A DNA stretch of 64,000 bases from an uncultured Bacteroidales bacterium (GCA_900315935.1 ONBB01000017.1:1-64000), one strand, 5' to 3'. Shown: positions 27,998 through 37,047, counted from the first letter of the stretch. Numbers and translations: made by a program. Notes: generated from the letters alone by a model not told the origin.

Positions 27998-28037
27998 TAA
28001 AAAGGGCCGAGGCTCCCGTGGAGGGGAGCCTCGGCCC
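27998..28037 (-). terminator. terminator of the large T9SS client gene
   Basis: Perfect 14-bp stem on the minus strand (GGGCCGAGGCTCCC / GGGAGCCTCGGCCC) followed by TTTTTA. One of the strongest hairpins of the window, about 20 bp after the stop. Confidence 0.93.
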
Positions 28038-28056
28038 GAAGAGTTGTCGTGCCGGA

Positions 28057-31000
28057 CTAGCGGACGACGGCGACGCGCTTGGCGGCGGCGTTGCCAACCT
28101 TGACGAGGTAGACACCGGCGGTGTTGACGGTGAATTCCACGGTGGCGGCAGCAGCCTGGCGGGCCAGGACACGGCCATTGACGTCATAGAGGTAGATGTC
28201 GCTTTCGGCGCCACGAACCACGATGCGGTTGTCGACGGCGATGACTTCAACCTCGGCCTGTTCGGCATCCTCGATACCGACGGGGACGGCCTCGAAGATA
28301 GCGGTAACGGTTACATCAGCGGTAACGATGATATCGCGGTAGGGCGTGGTGTTACCATCATCCCAGCGGACGAAGCGGTAGCCCTGGTTGGCCTGGGCGG
28401 TAAGGGTTGCGGTATCGCCGGCGGCATAGTAGCCACCGCCGAGGACGTAGCCCATGGCATCGTCGTTGGCAAGACCGGTAACGAGGAAGAGTTCCTCCTC
28501 GACGGTGGTCTCGGCGAAGACGGCGACGAGCGAGATGCTGGCGGTAACGGTGAAGGTGTAGGTAGCCTCGGTGCTCACGGTGTCGTTGCCGACCATCCAG
28601 GCGACGAACTCGTAGCCTTCGTTGGCAGTAGCGGTAACGGTGAACTCATCGGCCTCCATCACGTTGTGGATGCCCATCGGGTCGACGGTGCCCATGACGG
28701 TGCTGCGGGTGCTCACGCTGACAACAAACTGGTTGGGCACAAAGAGCTCGAAGTTGGCGGTGAGAACGATGTCCTCGGTAACAGTGATGACGAGGGTGTC
28801 GGAGGTGGTGCCATTGCTCCAGCCGGTGAAGACATAGCCCTCAGCGGGGATGGCGACGAGAGTGATGACGCTGTCGGCCACAACCGGCTCGGTCGGCACA
28901 CCGGCGACGGTGCCCATGGTGGCATCGTAGATTACGCTGACGGTGTAGGTGCCGGCGGCATTGGCCTCGAAGGTAGCGGTCAAGGTGGTGTCGCTCACCA
29001 CAGTGATGACGATAGTGGGCTCGGTGGCACCGTTGCTCCAGCTGACAAAGTGGAAGCCGGTGGCGGGCACAGCGGTGAGGCTGAGCTCGGTGCCGTGGTC
29101 GACGGCCTCGGCGGGCACGCCGCTGACAGAACCACTGGCATCGGGGGTAACCATGGCGGCAACGATGTACTGGTTGATGGCGAAGGTGGCGGTCAGGGAG
29201 GTGTCGCCCTCGACGGTAACCTCGATGGCCTCGGTGGTCTCGCCGGTGCTCCACTCAACGAAGTGGTAACCTTCGGCGGCCACAGCGGTGAGGGTAACGA
29301 TGGAACCGTAGTCGACAGCCTCGGTGGGCACGCCTTCGACGGAGCCAGCCTCGGCAGGAGCGGCGATGGCGCTGACTGTGTGCTGGTCGATGGCGAAGAG
29401 GGCGGTCAGGGTGGTGTCGCTGACGACGGTAACGTTGATGGTGGCGGTGGTATCGCCAGTGCTCCACTCAACGAAGTGGTAGTGTTCGGCAGCCACGGCG
29501 GTCAGGGTAACCACGCTGGCGGAGTCGACTGCATCGGTGGGGATGCCCTCGACGGTACCCATGGTGGCATCGAAGTCAACGCTGACGGTGAAGGTACCGG
29601 CGATGTTGGCCTCGAAGACGGCGGTCAGAGTAGTGTCGCTGATGGCGGTGAAGGTGAAGGGGTTCTCCATGCTGACGGTGTCGGTACCGGCGAGCCAGGC
29701 CAGGAAGTGGTAGCCAACCTCGGGCACAGCGGTGAGGGTTACCTCGGTGCCGTAGTCGACAGCCTCGGCAGGAACACCATTGACGGTGCCGGCCTCAGCG
29801 GGCATGGCGGTGGCGGCGACGGTGTACTGGTTGATGGCGAAGGTGGCGGTCAGCGTGGTGTCGGCGACGGCCACAATCTGGATGGTGTCAGTGGTTTCGC
29901 CGTTGCTCCAGGAGACAAAGTGGTGGCCGGTGGCCGGGGTGGCCACGAGGGTAACGGTGGTGCCGTCAGGCACGACGGTGTCGCCGGTTGCGGTGCCCAT
30001 GGCGGCGTCATTGACAGCGGTAGCCACGGTTACGTCGAAGTTCTCGAAGGGAGTGGTGAAGGGCCACTTGGTCCAGCGGCTCTGCTCGGTTTCGGAGCAG
30101 GCGGCGCGGAGGTAGAAGGTGTAGTTGGTGTCGCGCAGCAGCTCGGTCAGGGCGACGCTGTTGGTATTGACATTCTGCATCTGGGCCTCGAGCTCGCTGT
30201 CGGTGAGGGTGTCGCAGTTGCTGATGACATACTGCCAGGAGCTTTCCTGGTTGCCGGGAATCCAGGTGATGTCGGCGGTGAAGCCGGTAACGGAGGTCTG
30301 ATAGACGGTGGTTACATCGTAGCAGGAGCTCTCGTCGGTGGTGTGGAAAGCGATGGCGGGCAGGAAGTTCTCGATGGTGCCGGCGGCGGTGGCATAGCTG
30401 TCGCCATGAACTCTGCGGCTGGCGCTGGGTCTTTGCTCACCAGCGAAATTGCAGCTGCTGTAGCCGACTGCCACAGGCAGCTCGAAGGCTACCAGCAGGT
30501 TGCCGCCGGTGTAGGTGAAGGGAGCATCGAAGGTGATCCGCATACCGTCGGCCATCGAGGCGCAGAGGGTGCCGGTGTAGACGGTGGTGGTGGCGGTGAG
30601 GTCCCAGCCAGTGGCCAGGTCGGTGGCTTCCGTCATGGCGATGGAGACGGTGAACTGACCGTTCTCCCAGGTGCCAGAGGTGCCGGTGCTGCCGCCGTTA
30701 ACCACGGTGTATTCAATACCGGTGATGGTCTTGCCTACAAGGTCGGTGAGCATGGAGGCGGGGTAGATGGACTGGCTGCGCTGCGGATCGTCGCAGTAGG
30801 TGCCATAGACAGGTACATAGCTGTTATTTCCGTCACGCTCACCCACGGAGGTGGGGTTGCCCGGGTCGACGGCGGTGCGGACGCTGTCGAGGCGGACAGT
30901 GTCGCTGGTGAGGCCAGTGGCAGCGTCGAAAGCGCAGACGTAGATGTCGTAGGCAGTGTCAGCGAGGAGGCCGGTGAAGATGTTATAGCCCATGAGCGGG

Positions 31001-33372
31001 GCGCTGTTGCCGATGGTGGTCTCGACGGTGATCCATTCAGCAGGCTGTTCGCCGTGGAGGGCGATGGCGGCGCGCCAGGCGGTCTCGTCGGCAAAGTTGG
31101 CTTCGTCACGGACCCAAGAGGCGGTCAGGGCATTGTGAGCCTCGTCGTTGGTGGCCAGCGAGACAGGAGCAGGCATGGCGACAGGCGTAATAACGCTGTC
31201 GACCGGGCTCCAAGGCGAGCTGCAGCTCTCGGTGGGGCAGACATTCTGCACATATATATAATAGGTAGTGGCGCTGGCCAGGTTGTCGAGGTCGATGACG
31301 GTGGTCTCGATGCCGGTAGCGGTAGCTGTGGCGGAAGCGAGGTCAGCCTCGGAGAGGAGGGTGGTGCTGAGGATGTAGCTGAAATTGTCGGCCTGGCCGA
31401 GGTCGGCACCGGTATTGGTGAGAACGACCTGGGCGGTGTGCTTGCCGGTAACGGTAACACTGACGATTTCAGGCACGCGGCAGGTGGGGAAGGTACGGAA
31501 CTGATAGGTAGCCCAGCCGGAGGTGCCTTCGGGGTGCTCGTTGCCGTTGCAGAGGGTCTTGATGTAGACGTAGTAGTCCTGGTCGGGGGTGAGGCCGGTG
31601 GCGTTGTAGCTGACGGCATCGGCGGCGAGGGTCACGGAGGTGGCGGCGTCGAGGTCGGCGGCATCGATTTCAGTGGTGCTGACGATAATCTGGTTGCCCA
31701 CGCAGTAGTCGGCATTGGCAGCGTTCCAGACAATCTTGGCACTGGTGTTGGTTATGGAGTCGGCCGAGATGGAAGTCACCTCGGGGCAGGCGTTGGCGGG
31801 ATTGCAGTAGCCAAGGCTCATAACCACACGGCTTTGAACATAGTCCTTACTGCCTGTGTAGGAGGCGAGATCATTGATGTCGGGGTTCTGGGAATCGCTG
31901 TACCAGTAGAGTGACTTGTAGCCTGTGCAGGTGGAGGTGCGGAAGGTCTGAGACGATGTACCATCGCTTCCACTGTTGTCATCGATGATGATCATGAGGT
32001 TGGAGGTTCCATCGTAGGAATAGGGGGTGCTAAGGGTGAGCACATTCCAACCTTGGGTGAAGCTGGCGAAGCTACCGCTGTATACCATCACTGCGTTGGT
32101 AGCATCGAGCGGTTCGAAGTCGGAGTTGGAGGAGAAGGTCGACTTGGTGGTGGGTTGGATGTAGATGGTGATGTCGGTCTTGGTGGAAGGCGCACTCGTG
32201 GCGGCATAGTAGTAACTGAGGCTGGTGAAGGTGTGTGCTCCGTTCAATTCCGCTGCATCGATGATGGTCTCTGAGAACGAGTTTTTGTAGTAAGTAGCGA
32301 CGGGGTAGTAATAGGAGGTGCCGCCGACGGTGGGGTTGCCGATGACCACCTCTTCGCAGGCGGAGAGGCCCAGGGTCATGACGGCTTGCTGGAGCCAAGT
32401 GGTGTCGCAGGCACCCTTTGCATAGATATAGTACTGGGTTTCGCGGGCGAGACCTTCGAAGGTGTACTCGCGAGCGTTGTTGACCACGGTATAGCTGGCG
32501 GCGGCCAGGGCTTCGGCATCAAGCTGGGTTTCGCTGATGAGGACGTGGAACTCGGTTACGAGGGTGTCGGGGCAGTCCCAAGTGGCAGTGATGCGGATGC
32601 GCTCGGGAGCAGTCTGGAGGTTGCGGGCGGCAACGCAGGCCTCGGTCTCGAGGGTGAGGATGTAGTCGGTGTAGATGGCACGGTCCTCGGCCTTGATGCG
32701 GAGGGTGGTCGGGGTGCTCATCTGGAGGTAGTTCTTGATGGAGTAGCTGGTGACCTGGCAGGTGAAGGAGCCGTCGGCGGCGGTGTCGATGAAGACGGCG
32801 GCGCCGGTGTTGACCGTCCAAGTGAGGGTCATGTCGGAGCTCACATTGTCGGTGTACCAGACTGGGGCGTTGATGAAGTAGGGCTCGGCGAGGGTGTCCA
32901 TGACGGGGGCCTCGCGGCGAGCGTTGCCGGTGAGGTTGAAGGCGGTCATGCGGCAGCCGGAGCGGAGGGTGCGGCTGCTGACAGTGACGGCGCGGCTGCT
33001 GTCGGTGTCGGAGCAGAGGGCGCGGAGGGTGAAGTTGTAGGTGGTGTTTTCCGGAAGGGCGGAGAAGGTGTGGGTGGTGTCGGTGGTAGTGGTGTAGCTG
33101 AGGGTGTCGGAGCCCTGGATGCAGAGGATGCTGTAGGTGGCGCCGTTGTTGGTGGTGTCGCTCCAGTTCAGGGTGATGCTGCTGGTGGTGGCTTCGACAA
33201 CCAGACCTCTAGGCTTGGCACAGGTGGGGGCGAGGGCTACACTGAAGTTATCCATGTAAGTGGCAGAGCCATACTTGCTCTCGCCGCGGAGAATGATGTA
33301 GCACGTGCCGCTGGTGATGGGGATAGGAAACTCGTAGGTGTACCATCCCGTGGCGCTTTCGGCCTGAACCAC
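28057..33372 (-). CDS. large T9SS client, C-terminal part (frameshifted from 33237-34604)
   Basis: About 1,770 residues without a signal peptide of its own; the frame opens at a GTG just past a frameshift. Order: jelly-roll end, many fibronectin-III-like modules (IVWNAANADYC, PDQDYYVYIKTLC), then eight divergent InlB B-repeat modules with the pattern GYHFVxWSxGxT...DTTLTATF, and a type A T9SS sorting domain (IYLYDVNGRVLARQ...GVYLVKVGN). With the upstream ORF it makes one cell-surface or secreted protein. A 1,298-codon open frame lies antisense but is a coding shadow. If the frameshift is real, this part is unlikely to be exported. Confidence 0.85.
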   Translation of the reverse strand: MVQAESATGWYTYEFPIPITSGTCYIILRGESKYGSATYMDNFSVALAPTCAKPRGLVVEATTSSITLNWSDTTNNGATYSILCIQGSDTLSYTTTTDTTHTFSALPENTTYNFTLRALCSDTDSSRAVTVSSRTLRSGCRMTAFNLTGNARREAPVMDTLAEPYFINAPVWYTDNVSSDMTLTWTVNTGAAVFIDTAADGSFTCQVTSYSIKNYLQMSTPTTLRIKAEDRAIYTDYILTLETEACVAARNLQTAPERIRITATWDCPDTLVTEFHVLISETQLDAEALAAASYTVVNNAREYTFEGLARETQYYIYAKGACDTTWLQQAVMTLGLSACEEVVIGNPTVGGTSYYYPVATYYKNSFSETIIDAAELNGAHTFTSLSYYYAATSAPSTKTDITIYIQPTTKSTFSSNSDFEPLDATNAVMVYSGSFASFTQGWNVLTLSTPYSYDGTSNLMIIIDDNSGSDGTSSQTFRTSTCTGYKSLYWYSDSQNPDINDLASYTGSKDYVQSRVVMSLGYCNPANACPEVTSISADSITNTSAKIVWNAANADYCVGNQIIVSTTEIDAADLDAATSVTLAADAVSYNATGLTPDQDYYVYIKTLCNGNEHPEGTSGWATYQFRTFPTCRVPEIVSVTVTGKHTAQVVLTNTGADLGQADNFSYILSTTLLSEADLASATATATGIETTVIDLDNLASATTYYIYVQNVCPTESCSSPWSPVDSVITPVAMPAPVSLATNDEAHNALTASWVRDEANFADETAWRAAIALHGEQPAEWITVETTIGNSAPLMGYNIFTGLLADTAYDIYVCAFDAATGLTSDTVRLDSVRTAVDPGNPTSVGERDGNNSYVPVYGTYCDDPQRSQSIYPASMLTDLVGKTITGIEYTVVNGGSTGTSGTWENGQFTVSIAMTEATDLATGWDLTATTTVYTGTLCASMADGMRITFDAPFTYTGGNLLVAFELPVAVGYSSCNFAGEQRPSASRRVHGDSYATAAGTIENFLPAIAFHTTDESSCYDVTTVYQTSVTGFTADITWIPGNQESSWQYVISNCDTLTDSELEAQMQNVNTNSVALTELLRDTNYTFYLRAACSETEQSRWTKWPFTTPFENFDVTVATAVNDAAMGTATGDTVVPDGTTVTLVATPATGHHFVSWSNGETTDTIQIVAVADTTLTATFAINQYTVAATAMPAEAGTVNGVPAEAVDYGTEVTLTAVPEVGYHFLAWLAGTDTVSMENPFTFTAISDTTLTAVFEANIAGTFTVSVDFDATMGTVEGIPTDAVDSASVVTLTAVAAEHYHFVEWSTGDTTATINVTVVSDTTLTALFAIDQHTVSAIAAPAEAGSVEGVPTEAVDYGSIVTLTAVAAEGYHFVEWSTGETTEAIEVTVEGDTSLTATFAINQYIVAAMVTPDASGSVSGVPAEAVDHGTELSLTAVPATGFHFVSWSNGATEPTIVITVVSDTTLTATFEANAAGTYTVSVIYDATMGTVAGVPTEPVVADSVITLVAIPAEGYVFTGWSNGTTSDTLVITVTEDIVLTANFELFVPNQFVVSVSTRSTVMGTVDPMGIHNVMEADEFTVTATANEGYEFVAWMVGNDTVSTEATYTFTVTASISLVAVFAETTVEEELFLVTGLANDDAMGYVLGGGYYAAGDTATLTAQANQGYRFVRWDDGNTTPYRDIIVTADVTVTAIFEAVPVGIEDAEQAEVEVIAVDNRIVVRGAESDIYLYDVNGRVLARQAAAATVEFTVNTAGVYLVKVGNAAAKRVAVVR

Positions 33373-34604
33373 GCCGCCATCGGTCTGTGTGAGATGAAGC
33401 CCATCTCTGTGGCACCCTCAATATTGCCATCGGTGCTGGCGAATACGCGGATGCCTTCGCCGGGATAGCTGGCGCCGGAAGCATTGCGTAGCACATCAAT
33501 GATGAATTCGTAGTTGCCGTTGAGGCTCATCTCGGGCAGCACCAACTTGGTCATGGTGCCGTTGCTCATGTCAGGCAGCATCAGCTTGTTTGTGGCGTTG
33601 CCCGACTGGGTGGTGGTATTCACGGTAAAGACTTGGGATTCGGGTCCTTCGATATGCTCGTTCAGCATGCAGGGAATTGCAGTGGTATTGGCGGCATACA
33701 ATTCGAAGTCCTCGACCCATGGGAAAGCGGAAACCACACCGCAGGCGGTGCGGCCGTTGACGGTGCGCAGGACAGAGAGGCCGTCGGTAGCGCCGCAGTC
33801 GGCCTTCACGCCGAAGGTATAGACGGTGTTGGCATCGAGGCCGGTGGCGGTGTAGGTCATGGCGGTGAGGCCAGACTGGAGGAGATTGGTGTCGGTGCCG
33901 TTGATGGCGTAGACGCTGTAGGTGGCAGCAGTGTTGACATCGTCAATCCAAGTGAAGGTCAGACTGCTGGTGGTGGTGAGAGAGGGGTCAATGGTCAGAT
34001 TTTTCACCGCACCGCAGGTGATTGCATCAACCGTGTAGGTGAAGGTGGTCTTGGGGATGAAGTTTTTCACACTGCCGGTGATACTGGACCAGGCGGAGGA
34101 ATTGTAGCCCTGCCAGCTGGCATCTGAAGCAGTAAGACCATAGAAAGATGCGCTCTTATAGTTGCCCTTGACGATATGGTTCACCTCTATCAGAAGGTTG
34201 CCACCATTGTATACGTAGGGGGTGGCAAGCGCTATTTCCAACTGCGAGGAGGTGCCGTCCAACGATCCGGTGTAGACCGTAGTGGCGGAGGAGACATCCT
34301 GCCAACCCGAAAGGGTGGTGGCGCTCACTTCCATCATCTTGATTTCCCATGTTCCAGTCCAGGCTTCCGAAGCCGGAGAGGAGAGGTAGTAGGTCAGTTG
34401 GCTGATGTTGGCAGCGGATATTCCCATGAGGCTGGCGGGATAGATAGTTTGGCAGCGCAAGTACGCATCGGCCCAGGTGCCATGGATGGGTACGTTACTG
34501 TTGGTTGCCGTACTTTCGGCTACTGTCAACGTGTTCTGCGCCTGCGCTGCGAACGGGAGCAGCATGGCTACCGCGAGCGCGAAAGAACGTAAACGTTTTA
34601 GCAT
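33237..34604 (-). CDS. large T9SS client, N-terminal part with signal peptide (frameshifted)
   Basis: Signal peptide MLKRLRSFALAVAMLLPFAAQA, then a jelly-roll-like block (PIHGTWADAYLRCQTIYPAS) that recurs in the downstream part, one fibronectin-III module and the start of a carbohydrate-binding-like domain. The true frame is lost near 33385-33400: this frame reads EGATEMGFISH and then nonsense, while the next frame continues QTDGGVVQAESATGWYTYEF, as one domain would. The CACACA run at the junction favours a 1-nt deletion or error. From about 33390 to 33237 the reading is out of frame. Promoter at 34682-34714. Confidence 0.82.
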   Translation of the reverse strand: MLKRLRSFALAVAMLLPFAAQAQNTLTVAESTATNSNVPIHGTWADAYLRCQTIYPASLMGISAANISQLTYYLSSPASEAWTGTWEIKMMEVSATTLSGWQDVSSATTVYTGSLDGTSSQLEIALATPYVYNGGNLLIEVNHIVKGNYKSASFYGLTASDASWQGYNSSAWSSITGSVKNFIPKTTFTYTVDAITCGAVKNLTIDPSLTTTSSLTFTWIDDVNTAATYSVYAINGTDTNLLQSGLTAMTYTATGLDANTVYTFGVKADCGATDGLSVLRTVNGRTACGVVSAFPWVEDFELYAANTTAIPCMLNEHIEGPESQVFTVNTTTQSGNATNKLMLPDMSNGTMTKLVLPEMSLNGNYEFIIDVLRNASGASYPGEGIRVFASTDGNIEGATEMGFISHRPMAAWFRPKAPRDGTPTSFLSPSPAARATSFSAARASMALPLTWITSV

Positions 34605-34681
34605 AACATTTGTTTTTAAGTGATTATTAATTAATAAATTATACTATTTCAGGCAAGTGTTTATATATATAATATTAAGTG

Positions 34682-34714
34682 CAAAGATACATCTTTTTCC
34701 GAATATACCAAAAA
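34682..34714 (-). promoter_or_regulatory. promoter of the large T9SS client gene
   Basis: Minus strand: TTTTTGG (34708-34714), then TATCTTTG (34682-34689), about 19 nt apart. Leader of about 70 nt, AT-rich. Confidence 0.8.
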
Positions 34715-34790
34715 AAATGTGTCCCAACCGCCCAAAGGGAGGACTGAAGCATTCGGCACACCCCCGCACATTATTCGCCCGACATTCATG

Positions 34791-34819
34791 TATGGGGGCG
34801 AATGATGATTCGCCCCTAC
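34791..34819. repeat. REP-like palindrome in an intergenic region
   Basis: GGGGGCGAAT, a 4-nt loop, then ATTCGCCCCTAC. A further partial arm ATTCGCCC lies 20 bp to the left. The region 34720-34890 has no gene; it holds this palindrome and a GC-rich imperfect inverted repeat (CCACCCCCTCTGAAGGGG). Confidence 0.75.
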
Positions 34820-34894
34820 GAGGAGTTCCGGGACACACGCCCCCGTCCGCCCGGCGGCCACCCCCTCTGAAGGGGAGTTTAGGGGTGAAAATCT

Positions 34895-34970
34895 AGAGGA
34901 ACGGTAGGGGAATGGTAGGGGAACGGTAGGGGAATACAAAGGCACTGGAAGGATATGGAAGCTTATGGTA
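34895..34970 (+). repeat. G-rich dispersed element, copy 4
   Basis: AGAGGAACGGTA, then GGGGAATGGTA, GGGGAACGGTA, GGGGAATACAAAGGCACTGG and the conserved ~35-bp tail. The tail ends exactly at the stop codon of the thioesterase gene, whose TAG is at 34971-34973 on the minus strand. Confidence 0.9.
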
Positions 34971-35354
34971 CTATGCCAGCCGCTGGCGGACGTCGTCGGG
35001 GATGACGTCGGCCGTGCCGGTGGAGCGGCGGTAGCCGGCCATGACGGTGCGGCACTCGGCACAGACGACCTGCGTGTCGGTGTTCACAACTTGCTGGAAC
35101 ACAGTGAGGCTCTTGGTCCCGAAGCGCTCGACGGCGGTCTGGACGGCGATGTGGTCGGCCTTGTGGATTTGGCTGCGGAAGTCGACTTCGTAGTGCACCA
35201 CCATGACGGTGAAGTCGCCCTCTTCGGGCGGCAGGCCGTGCGAGCGGAAGAAGTGGTCCTTGCCGAGGTCGAAAAATTCCATGATGATGGCGTTGTTGAC
35301 ATGGCCCATGGCGTCGATGTCGTTGAAGCGGATTTGGAGGGGTACGGTATGCAT
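34971..35354 (-). CDS. acyl-CoA thioesterase, hotdog fold (YbgC/4-hydroxybenzoyl-CoA type)
   Basis: 127 aa, cytoplasmic. RFNDIDAMGHVNNA holds the catalytic Asp (D14) of this family, and FDLGKDHFF...YEVDFRSQI and GTKSLTVFQQV fit the hotdog strands. Hydrolyses an acyl-CoA; the substrate is not defined by sequence. Follows the histidine kinase by 3 bp, so it is the last gene of a regulator-kinase-thioesterase unit. Its stop codon abuts G-rich element 4. Confidence 0.9.
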   Translation of the reverse strand: MHTVPLQIRFNDIDAMGHVNNAIIMEFFDLGKDHFFRSHGLPPEEGDFTVMVVHYEVDFRSQIHKADHIAVQTAVERFGTKSLTVFQQVVNTDTQVVCAECRTVMAGYRRSTGTADVIPDDVRQRLA

Positions 35355-35357
35355 AGT

Positions 35358-36188
35358 TTACTGTTTTTCAAACGAGAAGAAGAATTCCAGGCCGCCTTCC
35401 GGGCGGTTCTTGGCGTAGATTTCGCCGTGGTGGAAGAGGACGGCATGCTTGACGATGGAGAGGCCGAGGCCGGTGCCGCCGTCGGCGCGCGAGCGGCCCT
35501 CGCCGATGCGCACGAAGCGGTCGAAGAGGCGCGCCAGGTACTCGTCGGGCACACCGCAGCCGGTGTCGTAGTAGTGGATGAAGTAGTGGCCGGGGCTCTC
35601 CTTGTAGGTTTCGAGGACGATGTCGGCGCCATGCCCCGCGTAGGCGATGGAGTTCTCCACGAGGTTGCGGAACACGCTGTAGAGCAGCTCGGCGTTGCCC
35701 TGCAACGGCATGGCAGGCAGGCGGTTGTGGATGGCGATGCCGGCGGCGGCGGCGCGGTCGGAGAGGTCGGCCACCACCTCGTCGGCCACCTGGCGCGCGT
35801 CCACCGCGGTGCGGGGGAAGAGGTCGGCGCTCTCCTCCAGCTTGTTGATGACCGAGACGTCCTGTATGAGGTCGGAGAGGCGGAGGGTCTGCTGGTAGGA
35901 GCGCTGGAGGAAGTGGCGGCGGCGGTCGTCGTCGACGGGGCGGTCGGAGAGCAGTATCTCGAGGTAGCCGCGGATGGAGCTGACGGGGGTCTTCAACTCG
36001 TGGGCGATGTTGGAGGTCATCTCCTGCTTGAGCTGGCAGTTGCGCTGTTCGGTGGCCTCGGCCTCGCGGCGCAGGCGGTTGGCCTCGTCGGCCATCTGGC
36101 GCAGATGGCGGTTCTGCCGCATCAGCCTCAGGTAGAGCACCAAAATGGCGGCCACCAGCACCAACAATATGACATCAGACCAGTCCAT
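35358..36188 (-). CDS. sensor histidine kinase (PhoR-like)
   Basis: 276 aa. One N-terminal membrane helix (about 6-22), a coiled coil (QMADEANRLRREAEATEQRN), DHp box NIAHELKTPVSSIRGYLE with phospho-acceptor H63, N box NLVENSIAYA, G1 DTGCGVP and G2 GGTGLGLSIVKH. No periplasmic sensor domain, so the signal is likely sensed in the membrane or cytoplasm. Overlaps the response regulator gene by 14 nt; cognate pair. Confidence 0.94.
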   Translation of the reverse strand: MDWSDVILLVLVAAILVLYLRLMRQNRHLRQMADEANRLRREAEATEQRNCQLKQEMTSNIAHELKTPVSSIRGYLEILLSDRPVDDDRRRHFLQRSYQQTLRLSDLIQDVSVINKLEESADLFPRTAVDARQVADEVVADLSDRAAAAGIAIHNRLPAMPLQGNAELLYSVFRNLVENSIAYAGHGADIVLETYKESPGHYFIHYYDTGCGVPDEYLARLFDRFVRIGEGRSRADGGTGLGLSIVKHAVLFHHGEIYAKNRPEGGLEFFFSFEKQ

Positions 36189-36825
36189 AGCCGAATCCTG
36201 TTTTGTTTACAATACGCTGCCCCTCGGCACCCAGTTTCTTGCGCAGGCGGGCGATATGCACGTCGACCGAGCGCTCGCCGACCAGGGTGTCGTCGGGCCA
36301 TACGGCATCCAGTATCTCCTCGCGGGAGAAGTAGCGGCCCGGGTGCTCCAAGAACAACTGCAAAATAAGATGTTCGCGACGGGTCAGATTGTTCTGATTA
36401 TTCAGAATATTCGGATTATTCTGAATACCCTGATTATTCTGATTATTCTGGCTTCTGCGGAGGACGGCTTTGACACGGGCCAGGACGGTGTCGAAGGAGA
36501 AGGGCTTGGCGATGTAGTCGTCGGCGCCGGCGTCGAAACCCTGCAGCTGGTCGTCGTGGCCGCCCAGGGCGGTGAGGAAAATGACGGGGGTCTGGTCGCC
36601 GCTCTCGCGAAGCCGGCGCGCCAGGTCGAAGCCCGACATGCCGCCCATCATCACATCGAGCAGCAGCAAGTCATAACCATCCACTCCACGCTTTCCACCT
36701 TCCACCTTCTCCAGCGCCTCCTCGGCGCTGGCGGCGGTGTCCACCTCGTAGTCCTCGGCCTCAAGGTTGAAGCGGAGTATCTCGCAGAGGTCCTGCTCGT
36801 CGTCTACTACCAGTATGCGGGGCAT
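36175..36825 (-). CDS. OmpR/PhoB-type response regulator with repeat-encoded linker
   Basis: 216 aa. Receiver: D8, D9, phospho-acceptor D57 (LLLLDVMM), K107 (YIAKPF). C-terminal winged helix: TRREHLILQLFLEHPGRYFS...SVDVHIARLRKKL...GFGYGLV. Two oddities. Residues 39-50 contain a heptamer-array insert before strand beta3. Residues 125-146 (SQNNQNNQGIQNNPNILNNQNN) come from a 9-bp array and stand where OmpR proteins carry the beta-sheet platform that joins receiver to DNA-binding domain; that platform appears shortened or missing. The partner kinase is immediately downstream. Regulated genes unknown. Confidence 0.92.
   Translation of the reverse strand: MPRILVVDDEQDLCEILRFNLEAEDYEVDTAASAEEALEKVEGGKRGVDGYDLLLLDVMMGGMSGFDLARRLRESGDQTPVIFLTALGGHDDQLQGFDAGADDYIAKPFSFDTVLARVKAVLRRSQNNQNNQGIQNNPNILNNQNNLTRREHLILQLFLEHPGRYFSREEILDAVWPDDTLVGERSVDVHIARLRKKLGAEGQRIVNKTGFGYGLV
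36388..36450 (-). repeat. in-gene 9-bp tandem array (7 units) in the response regulator linker
   Basis: Seven 9-bp units of ATTATTCTG, AATATTCGG or similar, encoding an Asn/Gln-rich linker. AT-rich against a GC-rich gene. Confidence 0.92.
36680..36711 (-). repeat. in-gene 7-bp tandem array in the receiver domain
   Basis: Units of TTCCACC (GGTGGAA on the coding strand), about four with mismatches, encoding KVEGGKRGVDG between a helix and the phospho-acceptor strand. Confidence 0.75.
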
Positions 36826-36833
36826 GGGTAATG

Positions 36834-36871
36834 TTTATAAGTTGATAAGTTGATAGGTTTATAAGTTTAAG
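36834..36871. repeat. 8-bp tandem array upstream of the response regulator
   Basis: TTTATAAG, TTGATAAG, TTGATAGG, TTTATAAG and TTTAAGGG directly before the response regulator ATG, filling what should be its promoter or leader. No clear TAnnTTTG box was found between here and the tRNA-Phe terminator. Confidence 0.8.
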
Positions 36872-36916
36872 GGTAACGGAATGGGGGATTTAATATTGTG
36901 TGGGGGCAGAAACAAA

Positions 36917-36944
36917 AAGAGGAAGCTGTCTCTTGCTTCCTCTT
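36917..36944 (-). terminator. terminator after tRNA-Phe
   Basis: Minus strand: AAGAGGAAGC, 8-nt loop, GCTTCCTCTT, then TTTGTTT. Begins 4 bp after the tRNA 3' end. Confidence 0.88.
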
Positions 36945-36947
36945 CTG

Positions 36948-37020
36948 TGGCATCGACTGGATTTGAACCAGTGACGCAAGGATTTTCAGTCCTTCGCTCT
37001 ACCAACTGAGCTACGACGCC
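36948..37020 (-). tRNA. tRNA-Phe (GAA)
   Basis: Minus strand: acceptor GGCGTCG pairs with CGATGCC, D-arm GCTCAGTTGGTAGAGC, anticodon loop CTGAAAA (GAA), T-arm CTGGTTCAAATCCAG, discriminator A. The 3' CCA is not encoded (CAG follows the discriminator). Single-gene unit with its own promoter and terminator. Confidence 0.97.
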
Positions 37021-37047
37021 ATCGAAATTCGCGCTTGAATTCGGGTG

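Noticed and set aside
28018..31914. A 1,298-codon open frame on + opposite the T9SS client gene
   Set aside because: Gly/Val/Asp-rich shadow produced by the third-position GC bias of the minus-strand gene; no signal, no domain, and the opposite strand encodes clear FnIII/InlB modules.
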